Source of the DNA: Brevibacillus brevis
GTDB lineage: Bacteria > Bacillota > Bacilli > Brevibacillales > Brevibacillaceae
Length of the DNA: 64,000 nt
Direction: 5' to 3'
Assembly: GCF_900637055.1 (NCBI RefSeq)
Contig: NZ_LR134338.1
Coordinates: 1,682,001-1,746,000, forward strand
Shown: positions 8,676-17,007 of the stretch, in pieces
Numbering within the stretch: the first letter of the stretch is position 1
Layout of the letters: the number at the start of each line of letters is the position of its first letter
Program-made: the position numbers and the translations under genes
Notes under the pieces: model-generated
The model's database searches: none
Seen by the model: only the letters and a program-made list of their open reading frames with translations
Told to the model about the DNA's origin: nothing

Positions 8676-8939
8676 ATGGCACAAACGAAATCGAAGAAAG
8701 TAGTCGGTCTGTTCGTCGCGGCTGCACTTGCGATCAGCGGTTGTTCTTCCGGGGACGACTATGATGATGATTGCTACGATAACGACAATGACGGCTATTG
8801 TGACGATAGCAGCAGTAGTAGCGGAGGTTCTGGCTCCACTTACAGGTCTTACAAGAGCAAATCCGGAGTATCGAGTGGGATAAGCACGAGCAGCTCTAAG
8901 GGCGGAATCGGCAGCTCGGGCTATTCCAGCTCCGGGTGA
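8676..8939 (+). CDS. Small Asp/Ser/Gly-rich lipoprotein
   Basis: 87 residues. Positively charged start, hydrophobic stretch and lipobox AISGC, giving a lipid-anchored Cys about 23. The mature part is low-complexity: an acidic segment rich in Asp with two further Cys (DDDCYDNDNDGYCDD), then Ser/Gly/Tyr repeats. Such a short, disordered lipoprotein next to DUF350 and glutathionylspermidine-synthase-like genes resembles the placement of YgiB/YjfM (DUF1190) proteins in enterobacterial clusters, though I see no direct sequence match. GTAGGAGGAAGG precedes the start; the stop codon nearly touches the next start. Confidence 0.75.
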   Translation: MAQTKSKKVVGLFVAAALAISGCSSGDDYDDDCYDNDNDGYCDDSSSSSGGSGSTYRSYKSKSGVSSGISTSSSKGGIGSSGYSSSG

Positions 8940-8940
8940 G

Positions 8941-10191
8941 GTGAGAGAAGTGGAAGACCATTACCGACGAGAACGAGAGGCGCTGTACAGCCCGATGCGG
9001 GAAGAGGGCGTATTTACCTGGGATTGGATGTATGGCGAGGAATATGCGCTTCATGATATCCACCTGATCTCTCCCTCCTTTCGAGAGGAAATCGCGATGG
9101 CAACCGAGCGGCTTGGGCAAATCTTTACAAAGGTCGTTCCGGTATTGCAGCGTGCAGAGGACTCCCTGTTGCTGGAACTAGGAGTGCCAAAGCAGGCTTT
9201 GCAGGCAGTCAGGGTCGCCGTTTCCCAAACAATGCCGACTGTGATTGGACGCTTTGATTTTGCCCAGACGACAGAAGGATTGAAGATGCTCGAGTGCAAC
9301 AGTGATACCCCTACAGGAATCGTCGAGGCTTTTTATGTGAACGGTCGTGCTTGTCGTCATTTCCTGCGCGAGGACCCGAATGAAGGGATGGAGCGGCAGT
9401 TGCGTTCAGCGTTCAGCAAGGTGGTCGACGCTTATCGGGCGCAGGGCTATGATACGGACTCTATCTGGTTTAGCTCGCTCGACTGGCATGAGGAAGACAA
9501 GGGAACGACATTATACTTACTGAACCAATCGGGTTTGTCTGCCCGGTTTGCCGCTTTGGAGCATTTGCGTGTTTGGCAAGATCGTCTCTATGTAAAGGAG
9601 AATGAGGAGCTACTGCCAGTCGATGTGCTGTACCGTCTGCATGCTTTGGAAAAGCTGGCGGCAGAACAGGATGAAGATGGCTACCGGACTGGTGAGCATG
9701 TGCTTTCGTTGATTGCCCGCAAAAAGCTGGCCATTATTAATCCTCCTTCTGCGTTTCTCATTCAGACGAAGGCTTTGCAGGCGCTCATCTGGAACTTGCA
9801 TGAGGCGAATGAGTTTTTCACAGAAGAGGAGCACGTGATCATCGAAGCTTACATGCTGCCGACTTATTTTGAAAATCGGTTTGCAGGCAGGGAGGACTAC
9901 GTCACGAAGCCGATTTTTGGGCGGGAAGGTGGCGGCGTCATGCTGTTTGCATCAGATGGTACGCTGCAAGAGAAGGATCAGGAAGAGTTTTACTGGGAGC
10001 AGCCGATGATTTATCAGAAACGGGTAGAGCTTCCAGAGATAACGGTTCAGACAATGAAAGGAGCTTATGCTGGACGGCTGCTCTGGGGGTCCTTTTGGAT
10101 CGGCACAGAGGCATCGGCAATTGTAGCCCGTGTCGGAGGACCGATTACAAACAACCTATCCTATTATTTGCCGGTCGGCATAGACAAGTAG
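8941..10191 (+). CDS. Glutathionylspermidine-synthase-like ATP-grasp amide ligase
   Basis: 416-residue cytoplasmic ligase of the GspS C-terminal (YgiC/YjfC) family, which forms amide bonds between a carboxylate and an amine such as spermidine using ATP. Recognisable parts are the N-terminal substrate-binding region (WDWMYGEEY), the acidic signature LECNSDTPTG (about 117-126) and the ATP-grasp segment KPIFGREGGGVMLF (about 322-335). Bacillota generally lack glutathione, and the family's stand-alone members have other, mostly unknown substrates. The GTG at 8941 starts one base after the lipoprotein stop; a GTG at 8950 is an alternative with slightly better spacing. Clustered with DUF350 and a K+ channel. 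Confidence 0.85.
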   Translation: MREVEDHYRREREALYSPMREEGVFTWDWMYGEEYALHDIHLISPSFREEIAMATERLGQIFTKVVPVLQRAEDSLLLELGVPKQALQAVRVAVSQTMPTVIGRFDFAQTTEGLKMLECNSDTPTGIVEAFYVNGRACRHFLREDPNEGMERQLRSAFSKVVDAYRAQGYDTDSIWFSSLDWHEEDKGTTLYLLNQSGLSARFAALEHLRVWQDRLYVKENEELLPVDVLYRLHALEKLAAEQDEDGYRTGEHVLSLIARKKLAIINPPSAFLIQTKALQALIWNLHEANEFFTEEEHVIIEAYMLPTYFENRFAGREDYVTKPIFGREGGGVMLFASDGTLQEKDQEEFYWEQPMIYQKRVELPEITVQTMKGAYAGRLLWGSFWIGTEASAIVARVGGPITNNLSYYLPVGIDK

Positions 10192-10212
10192 CGAAAGGAG
10201 AGGACAACTTAC

Positions 10213-10650
10213 ATGTTGGGACAATTGGATTACGTAGTAAACTTTTTAACGTATTTGGCAGTGACCATTCCGATATTGGCTGTGGGGATTTTTGTGTTTG
10301 CGATTACGACTCCTTACAAGGAGTTTGATCTGATCAAGCAGGGAGCACAGACTGACGATCCGAAGAAGATGGCAGCGGCAAAAGCAGCCTCGCACGATTT
10401 GGGAGGCAAAATCATCGGTTTGGCAATCGTCCTCGCTTCGGCTGTATACCACTCCGTTAACTTGTGGGATTTGGTCATCTGGGGTATTGTAGGAATGGTA
10501 TTTCAAGTCATCATTTTTTATTTGTTCGAATGGGTCACACCATTTAAAGTCGTGTCTGAAATTCCGAACGGGAACGTATCCGTCGGTATTTTCGCTTCGC
10601 GGTTGAGTATTGCAGCGGGCTTGTTGATGGCTGCGCTGATCAGCTACTAA
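10213..10650 (+). CDS. DUF350 (YjfL/YshE-type) integral membrane protein
   Basis: 145 residues with four predicted membrane helices (about 7-30, 56-76, 83-103, 119-142) and a short cytoplasmic loop after the first helix containing FDLIKQGAQTDDPKKMAAA. The internal duplication of two-helix units with GNVSVGIFASRLSIAAG-type segments is characteristic of DUF350. Start ATG 10213 after GAAAGGAGAGG. It belongs to the same transcript as the ATP-grasp enzyme, 21 bases upstream, and a strong terminator follows. Function is unknown; co-occurrence with polyamine-ligase-like enzymes is known for the family. Confidence 0.85.
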   Translation: MLGQLDYVVNFLTYLAVTIPILAVGIFVFAITTPYKEFDLIKQGAQTDDPKKMAAAKAASHDLGGKIIGLAIVLASAVYHSVNLWDLVIWGIVGMVFQVIIFYLFEWVTPFKVVSEIPNGNVSVGIFASRLSIAAGLLMAALISY

Positions 10651-10656
10651 GCATGG

Positions 10657-10741
10657 AAAGAGGCGTTCACCTTCGAAGTATGGTGCTCATGTAGGTTCTC
10701 TACATTTGGCTCCTCCCGCTTCAGGTTCTCGCCTCTTTTTC
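10657..10741 (+). terminator. Branched terminator after the DUF350 gene
   Basis: AAAGAGGCG (10657-10665) pairs with CGCCTCTTT (10730-10738), then T5. Inner segments TTCACCTTCGAAG and CTTCAGGTTCT extend the stem, so the whole 85 nt folds as a long hairpin. Confidence 0.75.
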
Positions 10742-10797
10742 GATGCAGAACAGATCATATTTTGAACAGGCACTTATGAGCACAGGGAGGAGTCTTT

Positions 10798-11562
10798 TTG
10801 TTCTGGCGCGTCATGTATGAGATTTTTATCATTATGCTTGTGATTACGTATGCGATCCTGTTGTTCGCAGACTTTTCTAATCATCCTCTGTTGACTGATG
10901 AACTGATGGACAAGGTAGACACTGGGCTGATCATCTTGCTGATTGTCGAGTATTTGTTCCGGCTATGGAGAGCGAAAGACAAACGAAAATTCGTTTTCGC
11001 CAACTGGTTCGATCTGATCGCAATGATTCCATTGGACTCGTATTTGTATTTAGCCAGAATCATGCGCGTGCTTCGGCTGGTTCGCATCGTGCGAGCTTCT
11101 CCGTTTTTGTTGGGAATCATTCGATCAGGCCCGATGCGTCAAGTATTTGGTGTCGTCACGATCATCATGCTGTGGAGCTCGACTGCTATTTATTTGCTCG
11201 AATACGGTGTAAACGAGAACATCAAAAGCTTCCCAGATGCGTTGTGGTGGTCGATTGTGACAACCACGACAGTCGGCTATGGGGATATTTCGCCTGTGAC
11301 GGCAGGAGGAAGGATCATGGCGACGATCTTGATGATAACGGGGATCGGAATGCTTGGAGCTTTGACGGCGAATTTTGCTACGCATTGGACAGAGACACAT
11401 GAAAGCAAAAGCCAGGAGAAAGATCGCTTGACCGAAGAGATTAAAAAGCAGGCGATCGCAAATATCCAGCAGATCGAAAACTTGACCGAGCGCGAGTATG
11501 AGACGCTTAAAGAAAGTATGGATTTGCTGTATCGTCGAACGAGGAAAAAGGGTGAGGAATAA
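10798..11562 (+). CDS. Voltage-gated-type potassium channel
   Basis: 254-residue six-helix channel subunit (assembles as a tetramer). Seen directly: S1-S3 hydrophobic segments, an S4-like helix with regularly spaced Arg (RIMRVLRLVRIVRAS, about 81-95), the pore helix and selectivity filter TTTTVGYGD (about 156-164), a final membrane helix, and a charged coiled-coil tail (about 200-254) likely to be regulatory. The TTG at 10798 is seven bases after GGGAGG and is preferred to an ATG five codons later. It lies behind a terminator but in the same direction as the ATP-grasp/DUF350 genes; K+ or polyamine flux may link them (inference). Confidence 0.9.
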   Translation: MFWRVMYEIFIIMLVITYAILLFADFSNHPLLTDELMDKVDTGLIILLIVEYLFRLWRAKDKRKFVFANWFDLIAMIPLDSYLYLARIMRVLRLVRIVRASPFLLGIIRSGPMRQVFGVVTIIMLWSSTAIYLLEYGVNENIKSFPDALWWSIVTTTTVGYGDISPVTAGGRIMATILMITGIGMLGALTANFATHWTETHESKSQEKDRLTEEIKKQAIANIQQIENLTEREYETLKESMDLLYRRTRKKGEE

Positions 11563-11568
11563 GGGGAG

Positions 11569-11600
11569 AGCTGTCAGGCAAAAGGCCTGGCAGCTTTTTT
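11569..11600 (+). terminator. Terminator after the potassium channel gene
   Basis: Perfect 11-bp stem AGCTGTCAGGC (11569-11579)/GCCTGGCAGCT (11585-11595), 5-nt loop, then a T-run. Confidence 0.9.
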
Positions 11601-11644
11601 CTTCTCCATTTTGAATCACTTTCATAATGTAAAAAACCTGCGTA

Positions 11645-11845
11645 GGAAGAAGTTCATTTCCAGTCAAAGCGCCTCTGGAGCCCGACCAAGCGTAGGAATA
11701 AATGGCGGGGAATTTAAGCTTCACTTATGGAATGCCTCTCTGAAACTTCTACGTTTGAAGCGCTCCCGCCATTTATTCCGAAGCGGACAGTCAATCCCCC
11801 GTTCAGGGCATAGGCCGAAGCGCAGACTGGAAATGAACTTCTTCC
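11645..11845. repeat. 201-bp nested palindromic element (copy C)
   Basis: The outer arms are a perfect 21-bp inverted repeat (11645-11665 with 11825-11845; core TTCATTTCCAGTC). The inner arms are a perfect 15-bp inverted repeat (GGAATAAATGGCGGG at 11695-11709 with 11765-11779). It contains the block CGGACAGTCAATCCCCC that recurs, in either orientation, in the elements at 46.1-47.1 kb, so all belong to one dispersed family. No protein gene fits here; the region 11563-11981 otherwise holds only a terminator and the promoter of the sulfate operon. Confidence 0.75.
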
Positions 11846-11899
11846 CTCACCTATAGCAACGTCCCAAACAGTATGTTCAAGTGAAAGTTGATTTTGTTA

Positions 11900-11928
11900 T
11901 TGACGAGGCAATCCATCCCAATTATAAT
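11900..11928 (+). promoter_or_regulatory. Sigma-A promoter of the sulfate-assimilation operon
   Basis: TTGACG (11900-11905), exactly 17 bp, TATAAT (11923-11928). Transcription should start near 11935. The leader that follows (about 45 nt) is AT-rich and contains CATATATG and an ATTC...GAAT dyad that could bind a repressor; no riboswitch was recognised. Confidence 0.75.
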
Positions 11929-11981
11929 TCCGAGTAAACATATATGAATTACAAAATAAGTTTGGATAAGGGGATTATCCG

Positions 11982-12794
11982 ATGGCGAAAACAGCTGTTT
12001 TGGTAATTGCTCACGGTTCACCTGATCCTGACTGGTTGGCATTGGTGGAATCAGCCGTTTGGCAGTGCCGCACTGATTTGCCAATTCGGGTAGCTTACTT
12101 GGGAGGAGTGGAAGGACGAGGCATCAGCGATGAAGTGAAACGTCTGGAAGCATCAGGAGCGAAAACGATTGTCGTCGTTCCGCTATTCGCCACGGCAGGA
12201 AGCAATCACGTAGGGGAAATCCGTGCGATGCTTGGACTGGACCCATGGCCGACAGGAGAAACAGACCTGATTCGCGTTCCGGTTCAGGCAAGAATTCTCT
12301 GGTGTCCGCCATTGGAGGATCATGGAAATGTCGAGCAGATCGTGGCAGAGCGAATCGCAAGTCTATCACGCTTGCCTAGTCAGGAGGCTTTGTTGCTCGT
12401 CGGGCACGGCAGTGACTTGCCTGGATGTCATGAGCGCTGGGAAAAGCTGCTCTTGCGTCTGACATTCCGCTTGCAAAACCGCTATGCATTTGCCGCTGCC
12501 GGATATGCGACACTGAGACCTGATACGCTGTACGAACAAGCCTGTTTACTGGCACAAAAAGGGGATGTCCTCGTGCTTCCTCTGTTCGTCAGCCAGGGCT
12601 ACTTCACGCGACAAGCAATCCCGAAACGGCTTGCGGGCTTGGCTTATCGCTATGAGGGCAGTGCGTACTTGCCCCACCCACTGATTGCGGACTGGATGAC
12701 CCAATCGATTCGAATGGCATTGGTAACTGACATCTTCACACAAAGGAGCATGTACGAGCATGGCAGAGAGAAAGCAGTGGAAGTGGGCTGCTGA
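11982..12794 (+). CDS. Sirohydrochlorin ferrochelatase, CbiX/SirB family
   Basis: Inserts Fe2+ into sirohydrochlorin to make siroheme, the cofactor of the sulfite reductase encoded next. 270 residues with two CbiX half-domains; each carries the metal-binding His in a recognisable strand-loop (LVIAHGSPDPDW near residue 9 and LLVGHGSDLPG near 146). Start ATG 11982 follows AAGGGGAT. The gene ends inside the next frame (35-bp overlap), so translation is coupled. The siroheme operon context makes ferro- rather than cobaltochelatase the better guess. Confidence 0.87.
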   Translation: MAKTAVLVIAHGSPDPDWLALVESAVWQCRTDLPIRVAYLGGVEGRGISDEVKRLEASGAKTIVVVPLFATAGSNHVGEIRAMLGLDPWPTGETDLIRVPVQARILWCPPLEDHGNVEQIVAERIASLSRLPSQEALLLVGHGSDLPGCHERWEKLLLRLTFRLQNRYAFAAAGYATLRPDTLYEQACLLAQKGDVLVLPLFVSQGYFTRQAIPKRLAGLAYRYEGSAYLPHPLIADWMTQSIRMALVTDIFTQRSMYEHGREKAVEVGC

Positions 12795-14376
12795 TCCATC
12801 CCTCAACAAAATGGAGTTTACGAAGCTGGAAAAAGACGGACTGGACGTCATCGAAACGATCGTAAACACCTATTCCAAAGAAGGCTTCGCATCGATTGAA
12901 TCTTCTGATATGGATCGATTTAAATGGGCAGGCGTCTATCAGCAGCGGCCAAAGGATGGTCATTTCATGATGCGTGTGCGTATACCAGGAGGCATTTTGA
13001 ACAGTGAACAAGCTCGCGTGCTCGCCACAATCGCGGAAGATTATGGACGTGATCTGGTGGATGTGACTACACGTCAGGCCGTGCAATTTCATTGGCTCAC
13101 GGTAGAATCGCTCGCTGACATTTTTGATCGGCTCGCATCAGCGGGACTATCCTCTTTTGAAGCATGTGGAGACTGCCCGCGGCAAATCATGGGGAACCCA
13201 CTGGCAGGAATTGATCCGCATGAAGTGCTGGATACGCGTCCCATCGTTGCGGAGTTAGAAAAATTCTTCTTGCTCAATCGCGACTTCTCTAATCTGCCAC
13301 GCAAGTACAAAATATCGATTTCGGCCAATATCCATAACGCCGCGCATGCGCAAATCAACGATCTGGCTTTCACTCCGGCCAAAAAAGTAATCGGAGGCGA
13401 GGAAGTGATCGGCTTCCACGTCTGGGTAGGCGGCGGCTTGTCAGCGAAGCCATACTTGGCGAAGCAGCTGAATGTTTTCGTCCGACCAGAAGAGGTCGTC
13501 AAAGTTGCGGCAGGAGTTACGACTCTGTTCCGCGATTTCGGCTACCGTCAAAAACGCACGCATGCACGTCTCAAGTTCTTGGTCGCTGACTGGGGAGCAG
13601 AAAAATTCAAGGAGCAATTAATGGAGTTGGTTGGAGAGCTTGAGTCCGGCGGTATTGAATTAACTTCGGGCTGGAATGGCGGATATTTTTACGGCATTCA
13701 CGAGCAGAGCCAAGCAGGACTGTACTACGCAGGCTTGTCTGTTCCAGTTGGGCGGATGAATGCAGAAGAATTAAATGAACTGGCCCGTCTGGCAGACGAA
13801 TACGGCGATGGGACGATTGGCACCTGTAACACCCAAAATGTTCTGATTCGCAACATTCCCGAAGAGAGGGTCGCAGCTTTCCGCAATGAGCCGATGATTG
13901 TGAACCGTTTTAAATTGCAGCCCAATACATTTGTCGGGTATGCCGTATCTTGCACAGGCACGGAATATTGCAATCTGGCTATCGTGGAGACCAAGGAGCG
14001 GATGCGTTTGCTGGCTCAATATTTGGATGAAACGGTTGTGCTCGAAACGCCACTGCGCATTCATATGATTGGTTGCCCGAATTCTTGCGGTCAGCGCCAG
14101 ATTGCGGATATCGGCCTGCAAGGCGCATTGGTCAAGACACCGAACGGGATGGTAGAGGCGTTCGACATCCATGTAGGCGGGACACTGGAGGAGCCGCAAT
14201 TCAACCGCAAGCTCAATGCGCGGATTACCGTGGACAGACTCGGTCCGTTCCTCGCCCAATTGATTACGCTCTACAAGGCGGATCGTCAGGAAGGCGAACC
14301 ATACTGGCGTTACGTGGAGAGGGTAGGACTTTCCCATATCCAGGCGCAGGTAGACTCCATTTTGCAACCAGCGTAA
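12760..14376 (+). CDS. Siroheme/4Fe-4S assimilatory sulfite (nitrite) reductase
   Basis: Reduces sulfite to sulfide by six electrons. 538 residues in two pseudo-repeats, each with a ferrite-like half-domain. The siroheme/cluster cysteines are in CTGTEYCN (about residues 397-404) and MIGCPNSCGQRQ (about 435-446), in the C-x5-C and C-x3-C pattern of this superfamily. The length and single-subunit form match the ferredoxin-dependent type rather than NADPH-CysI. Nitrite reductases look alike; position between the siroheme chelatase and cysH/sat/cysC genes argues for sulfite. The start ATG 12760 lies 11 bases after AAAGGAG, inside the chelatase gene. Confidence 0.9.
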   Translation: MAERKQWKWAADPSLNKMEFTKLEKDGLDVIETIVNTYSKEGFASIESSDMDRFKWAGVYQQRPKDGHFMMRVRIPGGILNSEQARVLATIAEDYGRDLVDVTTRQAVQFHWLTVESLADIFDRLASAGLSSFEACGDCPRQIMGNPLAGIDPHEVLDTRPIVAELEKFFLLNRDFSNLPRKYKISISANIHNAAHAQINDLAFTPAKKVIGGEEVIGFHVWVGGGLSAKPYLAKQLNVFVRPEEVVKVAAGVTTLFRDFGYRQKRTHARLKFLVADWGAEKFKEQLMELVGELESGGIELTSGWNGGYFYGIHEQSQAGLYYAGLSVPVGRMNAEELNELARLADEYGDGTIGTCNTQNVLIRNIPEERVAAFRNEPMIVNRFKLQPNTFVGYAVSCTGTEYCNLAIVETKERMRLLAQYLDETVVLETPLRIHMIGCPNSCGQRQIADIGLQGALVKTPNGMVEAFDIHVGGTLEEPQFNRKLNARITVDRLGPFLAQLITLYKADRQEGEPYWRYVERVGLSHIQAQVDSILQPA

Positions 14377-14417
14377 TGCCCTGTGTGGAATATAGCCAGG
14401 TTAGGAGGGGACATGTC

Positions 14418-14657
14418 ATGGCAGAGGAACAAACAGAGAGCTATCTTTACAAGCTGGAAGCCGTGCTAGAGGAAGGGCGGTTACTGACGGTTGTGGTGAT
14501 CGCCAAAACGGATGAGCGAGCCTTCTCTTCAGCCGAGAACAATCTCTTGCGACATACGATAGCGCCACCTCGCATCAAAGAACTGAGTCTGGTAGAAAAA
14601 AAGCCGCTCGGACGCCAAGGAGTCGGGTACGTAGTGGAGACCTCAAAGTTTGGATAA
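14418..14657 (+). CDS. DUF3906 family small protein
   Basis: 79 residues, no membrane segment, with the family pattern YLYKLEAVL...VVVIAKTDERAFSSAEN and a closing GVGYVVE. TTAGGAGGGG lies seven bases before the ATG at 14418. It sits in the operon between sulfite reductase and the cobA-hemD fusion, and its last codons overlap the upstream extension of the latter. Function unknown; the operon position suggests a role in sulfite reductase or siroheme assembly (inference). Confidence 0.8.
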   Translation: MAEEQTESYLYKLEAVLEEGRLLTVVVIAKTDERAFSSAENNLLRHTIAPPRIKELSLVEKKPLGRQGVGYVVETSKFG

Positions 14658-14712
14658 TGGGACGATGGCTCTTCCTGTGAAGGGGAAAAGCAGCAAGGAG
14701 GACGGATTCGTA

Positions 14713-16233
14713 ATGAACACAGGCAGAGTCGTTTTTGTCGGAGCAGGGCCTGGTGACCCAAAGCTGCTGACGATTCGCGGCATGGAGTCGCTTCGCCTTG
14801 CGGATGTGATTGTGTACGATCGCCTAGCAAGCCCGCAGCTTCTCTCGTACGCAAAAAAGGGAGCCACTCTCATCTATTGCGGGAAAGAAGCGGATCATCA
14901 TACATTGCCGCAAGAGGAGATCAACCTCCTGCTCATCCGGGAAGCTCAAAAAGGGAAATACGTCGTTCGACTGAAAGGCGGGGATCCGAGCATGTTCGGG
15001 CGGGTAGGAGAGGAAGCGCAGATGTGCCGTGACCATTCTATTCCGTTTGAGATCGTGCCAGGGATTACTTCCGGGGTGGCAGCTCCGCTCTATGCGGGTA
15101 TTCCGCTGACTCATCGTGACTACAACTCTTCCGTCGCTTTTGTCACCGGTCACTTGTGTGATAAAAATGCGGGAAAGGAGCCGGACTGGGCAGCCCTCGC
15201 CTCGATGGAAACGCTGGTCATCTACATGGGTGTGAAAAATTTGCCTCGTATCAAGGAGCGCCTTCTTGCGCATGGAAAAGCCGCCCATACGCCCGTTGCT
15301 CTCGTGCGCTGGGGGACAGTGCGTGAGCAAGAGACGTTGATCGGCAAGCTTGGGACGATAGATAAGGAAGTCGAGCAGGCTCGTTTTGCCGCACCGGCTA
15401 TCATTATTGTAGGTGAGGTCGTCCGTTTGCGGGAATCGCTGAACTGGTACGAATCACGCCCCTTGTTCGGTAAACGGGTAGCTGTGGCAAGAAGAGCGAG
15501 CGATGAAGGAAATAGTGAGCTCGTGATTGCTTTGGAACAGTTGGGTGCCGAAGTCATGCCGATTCCTTTGATCGAACGCTGCACGTTTGACACACCAATG
15601 ACAGAGCTTTCCACTTATCGTTGGCTCGTCTTCGAGAATGAGCAGCAAGTAGCCTTTTTTACTTCTGCCTTGCGACAACAGCGTTATGATGTGCGGCGCT
15701 TGACGAGCAAGCTGGCTGTTTGTGGACAACGGGCTTTTGATGCTTTCGAGAAACGGGGGATATATCCGGACTTGGTGCTGGAAGAAAACACATCCCTGCT
15801 GGCACTCCCCGACCTGCTAGCCTTGGAAAAAGAAGAGCAGGTGCTTTACGCAGGGGCAAGGAAGCCGCAAAAAATTACGCTGGACCACGGCAAGGTGATT
15901 CAAGTGATCCAAGCGGGCACGCTCGAATGGGAGGAGAAGCACCCCGGTTCGAAAAAGGAAGGATTGTCATTTGACTGGCTAGCGACGGATGACGCTCAAA
16001 CGCTGTCAGCGCTGGCGCAATTCGCTGGCGATGTCTGGTCAAAGACACCGATCGTATGCGTCGGAAAGGAAACAGCAGATGCAGCGAGAGGAATGGGCTG
16101 GCAAACCGTGAGCAGCCATGCAGACAGCGCGATCCATATAAATGAGCTTTTGGCGTGGCGCGACCATGCCAAGCAAGGGCAGACTCTTGTCTTGTCGGCG
16201 ACTGGTTCACAGGAAGGATCGCACGCTGAATGA
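14713..16233 (+). CDS. cobA-hemD: Uroporphyrinogen-III C-methyltransferase/synthase fusion
   Basis: Makes the siroheme precursor. Residues about 1-245 form a SUMT (CobA) domain: VFVGAGPGDPKLLT, VVRLKGGDPSMFGR and YAGIPLTHR bind SAM and uroporphyrinogen III, and two methylations give precorrin-2. The remaining ~260 residues, from FGKRVAVARRASDEGN onward, are a HemD-like uroporphyrinogen-III synthase domain. The HemD half is more diverged and may be degenerate. The ATG at 14713 follows AAGGAGG by 11 bases; an upstream TTG at 14650 has no ribosome site. A precorrin-2 dehydrogenase (SirC) gene is not in this operon. Confidence 0.88.
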   Translation: MNTGRVVFVGAGPGDPKLLTIRGMESLRLADVIVYDRLASPQLLSYAKKGATLIYCGKEADHHTLPQEEINLLLIREAQKGKYVVRLKGGDPSMFGRVGEEAQMCRDHSIPFEIVPGITSGVAAPLYAGIPLTHRDYNSSVAFVTGHLCDKNAGKEPDWAALASMETLVIYMGVKNLPRIKERLLAHGKAAHTPVALVRWGTVREQETLIGKLGTIDKEVEQARFAAPAIIIVGEVVRLRESLNWYESRPLFGKRVAVARRASDEGNSELVIALEQLGAEVMPIPLIERCTFDTPMTELSTYRWLVFENEQQVAFFTSALRQQRYDVRRLTSKLAVCGQRAFDAFEKRGIYPDLVLEENTSLLALPDLLALEKEEQVLYAGARKPQKITLDHGKVIQVIQAGTLEWEEKHPGSKKEGLSFDWLATDDAQTLSALAQFAGDVWSKTPIVCVGKETADAARGMGWQTVSSHADSAIHINELLAWRDHAKQGQTLVLSATGSQEGSHAE

Positions 16234-16248
16234 TCAAGGAGGGGGCAT

Positions 16249-16965
16249 ATGAGCCAGCTGAATTATGCATCAGCTACAGAGGAACAACTCGATTCCATCA
16301 ATAAAAGTCTCACAAAGGGCGACACCATAGATGTCATCAAATGGGCCTACAAGACATTTTCAGATGATTTGATTTATTCGTGTAGCTTTGGAGCCGAGGC
16401 CATGGTGCTGCTCGATATGATCAGCGATGTGAAAAAGGATGCCAAGGTCACTTTTTTGGATACCAATCTCCACTTTTCCGAGACGTACAGCTTGATTGAG
16501 CAGGTGAGAGCAAGGTATCCTGCGCTGCGGCTAACGGTCAAGCAGCCAGACATCACGCTGGCACAGCAGGCAGACCTTCATGGCGAAGAGTTGTGGAGCA
16601 GGCAGCCGGATATGTGCTGCCATATCCGCAAAGTACAGCCGATGGAAAGTGTGCTGACCGGAGCAGTTGCGTGGATGTCTGGACTACGCAGAGAGCAGTC
16701 TGCCACGAGAGCGAATGTCGAGTTTATCAATCGTGATGAAAAATTCCAGTCGCTAAAAATTTGCCCGCTCATTCATTGGAAGTCGGAGGAAGTGTGGCAG
16801 TATATCCGAGCATTTGAATTGCCGTACAACCCCCTTCACGACCAGAGCTATCCGAGCATCGGCTGCGCGCCTTGTACGCGTCCTGTAAAAGAGGGCGAGG
16901 ATTCGAGAGCAGGGCGCTGGGCGCAAGCAGGGAAAACGGAATGTGGGCTGCATCTCGCAAGGTAA
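16249..16965 (+). CDS. cysH: Phosphoadenylyl/adenylyl-sulfate reductase
   Basis: Reduces activated sulfate (APS or PAPS) to sulfite with thioredoxin. 238 residues with the PP-loop nucleotide site (IYSCSFGAEAMVLLDM, about 43-58), the pair in MCCHIRK, the pair in GCAPCTR and the catalytic ECGLH near the C terminus. The two extra Cys pairs indicate a 4Fe-4S cluster, the form that accepts APS as well as PAPS. GGAGGGGG precedes ATG 16249. Adjacent cysC would supply PAPS and sat APS. Confidence 0.94.
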   Translation: MSQLNYASATEEQLDSINKSLTKGDTIDVIKWAYKTFSDDLIYSCSFGAEAMVLLDMISDVKKDAKVTFLDTNLHFSETYSLIEQVRARYPALRLTVKQPDITLAQQADLHGEELWSRQPDMCCHIRKVQPMESVLTGAVAWMSGLRREQSATRANVEFINRDEKFQSLKICPLIHWKSEEVWQYIRAFELPYNPLHDQSYPSIGCAPCTRPVKEGEDSRAGRWAQAGKTECGLHLAR

Positions 16966-17007
16966 CGAGAAAGAGAAGAACAAACCAAGGATAGGAGGGG
17001 CTTTTGT

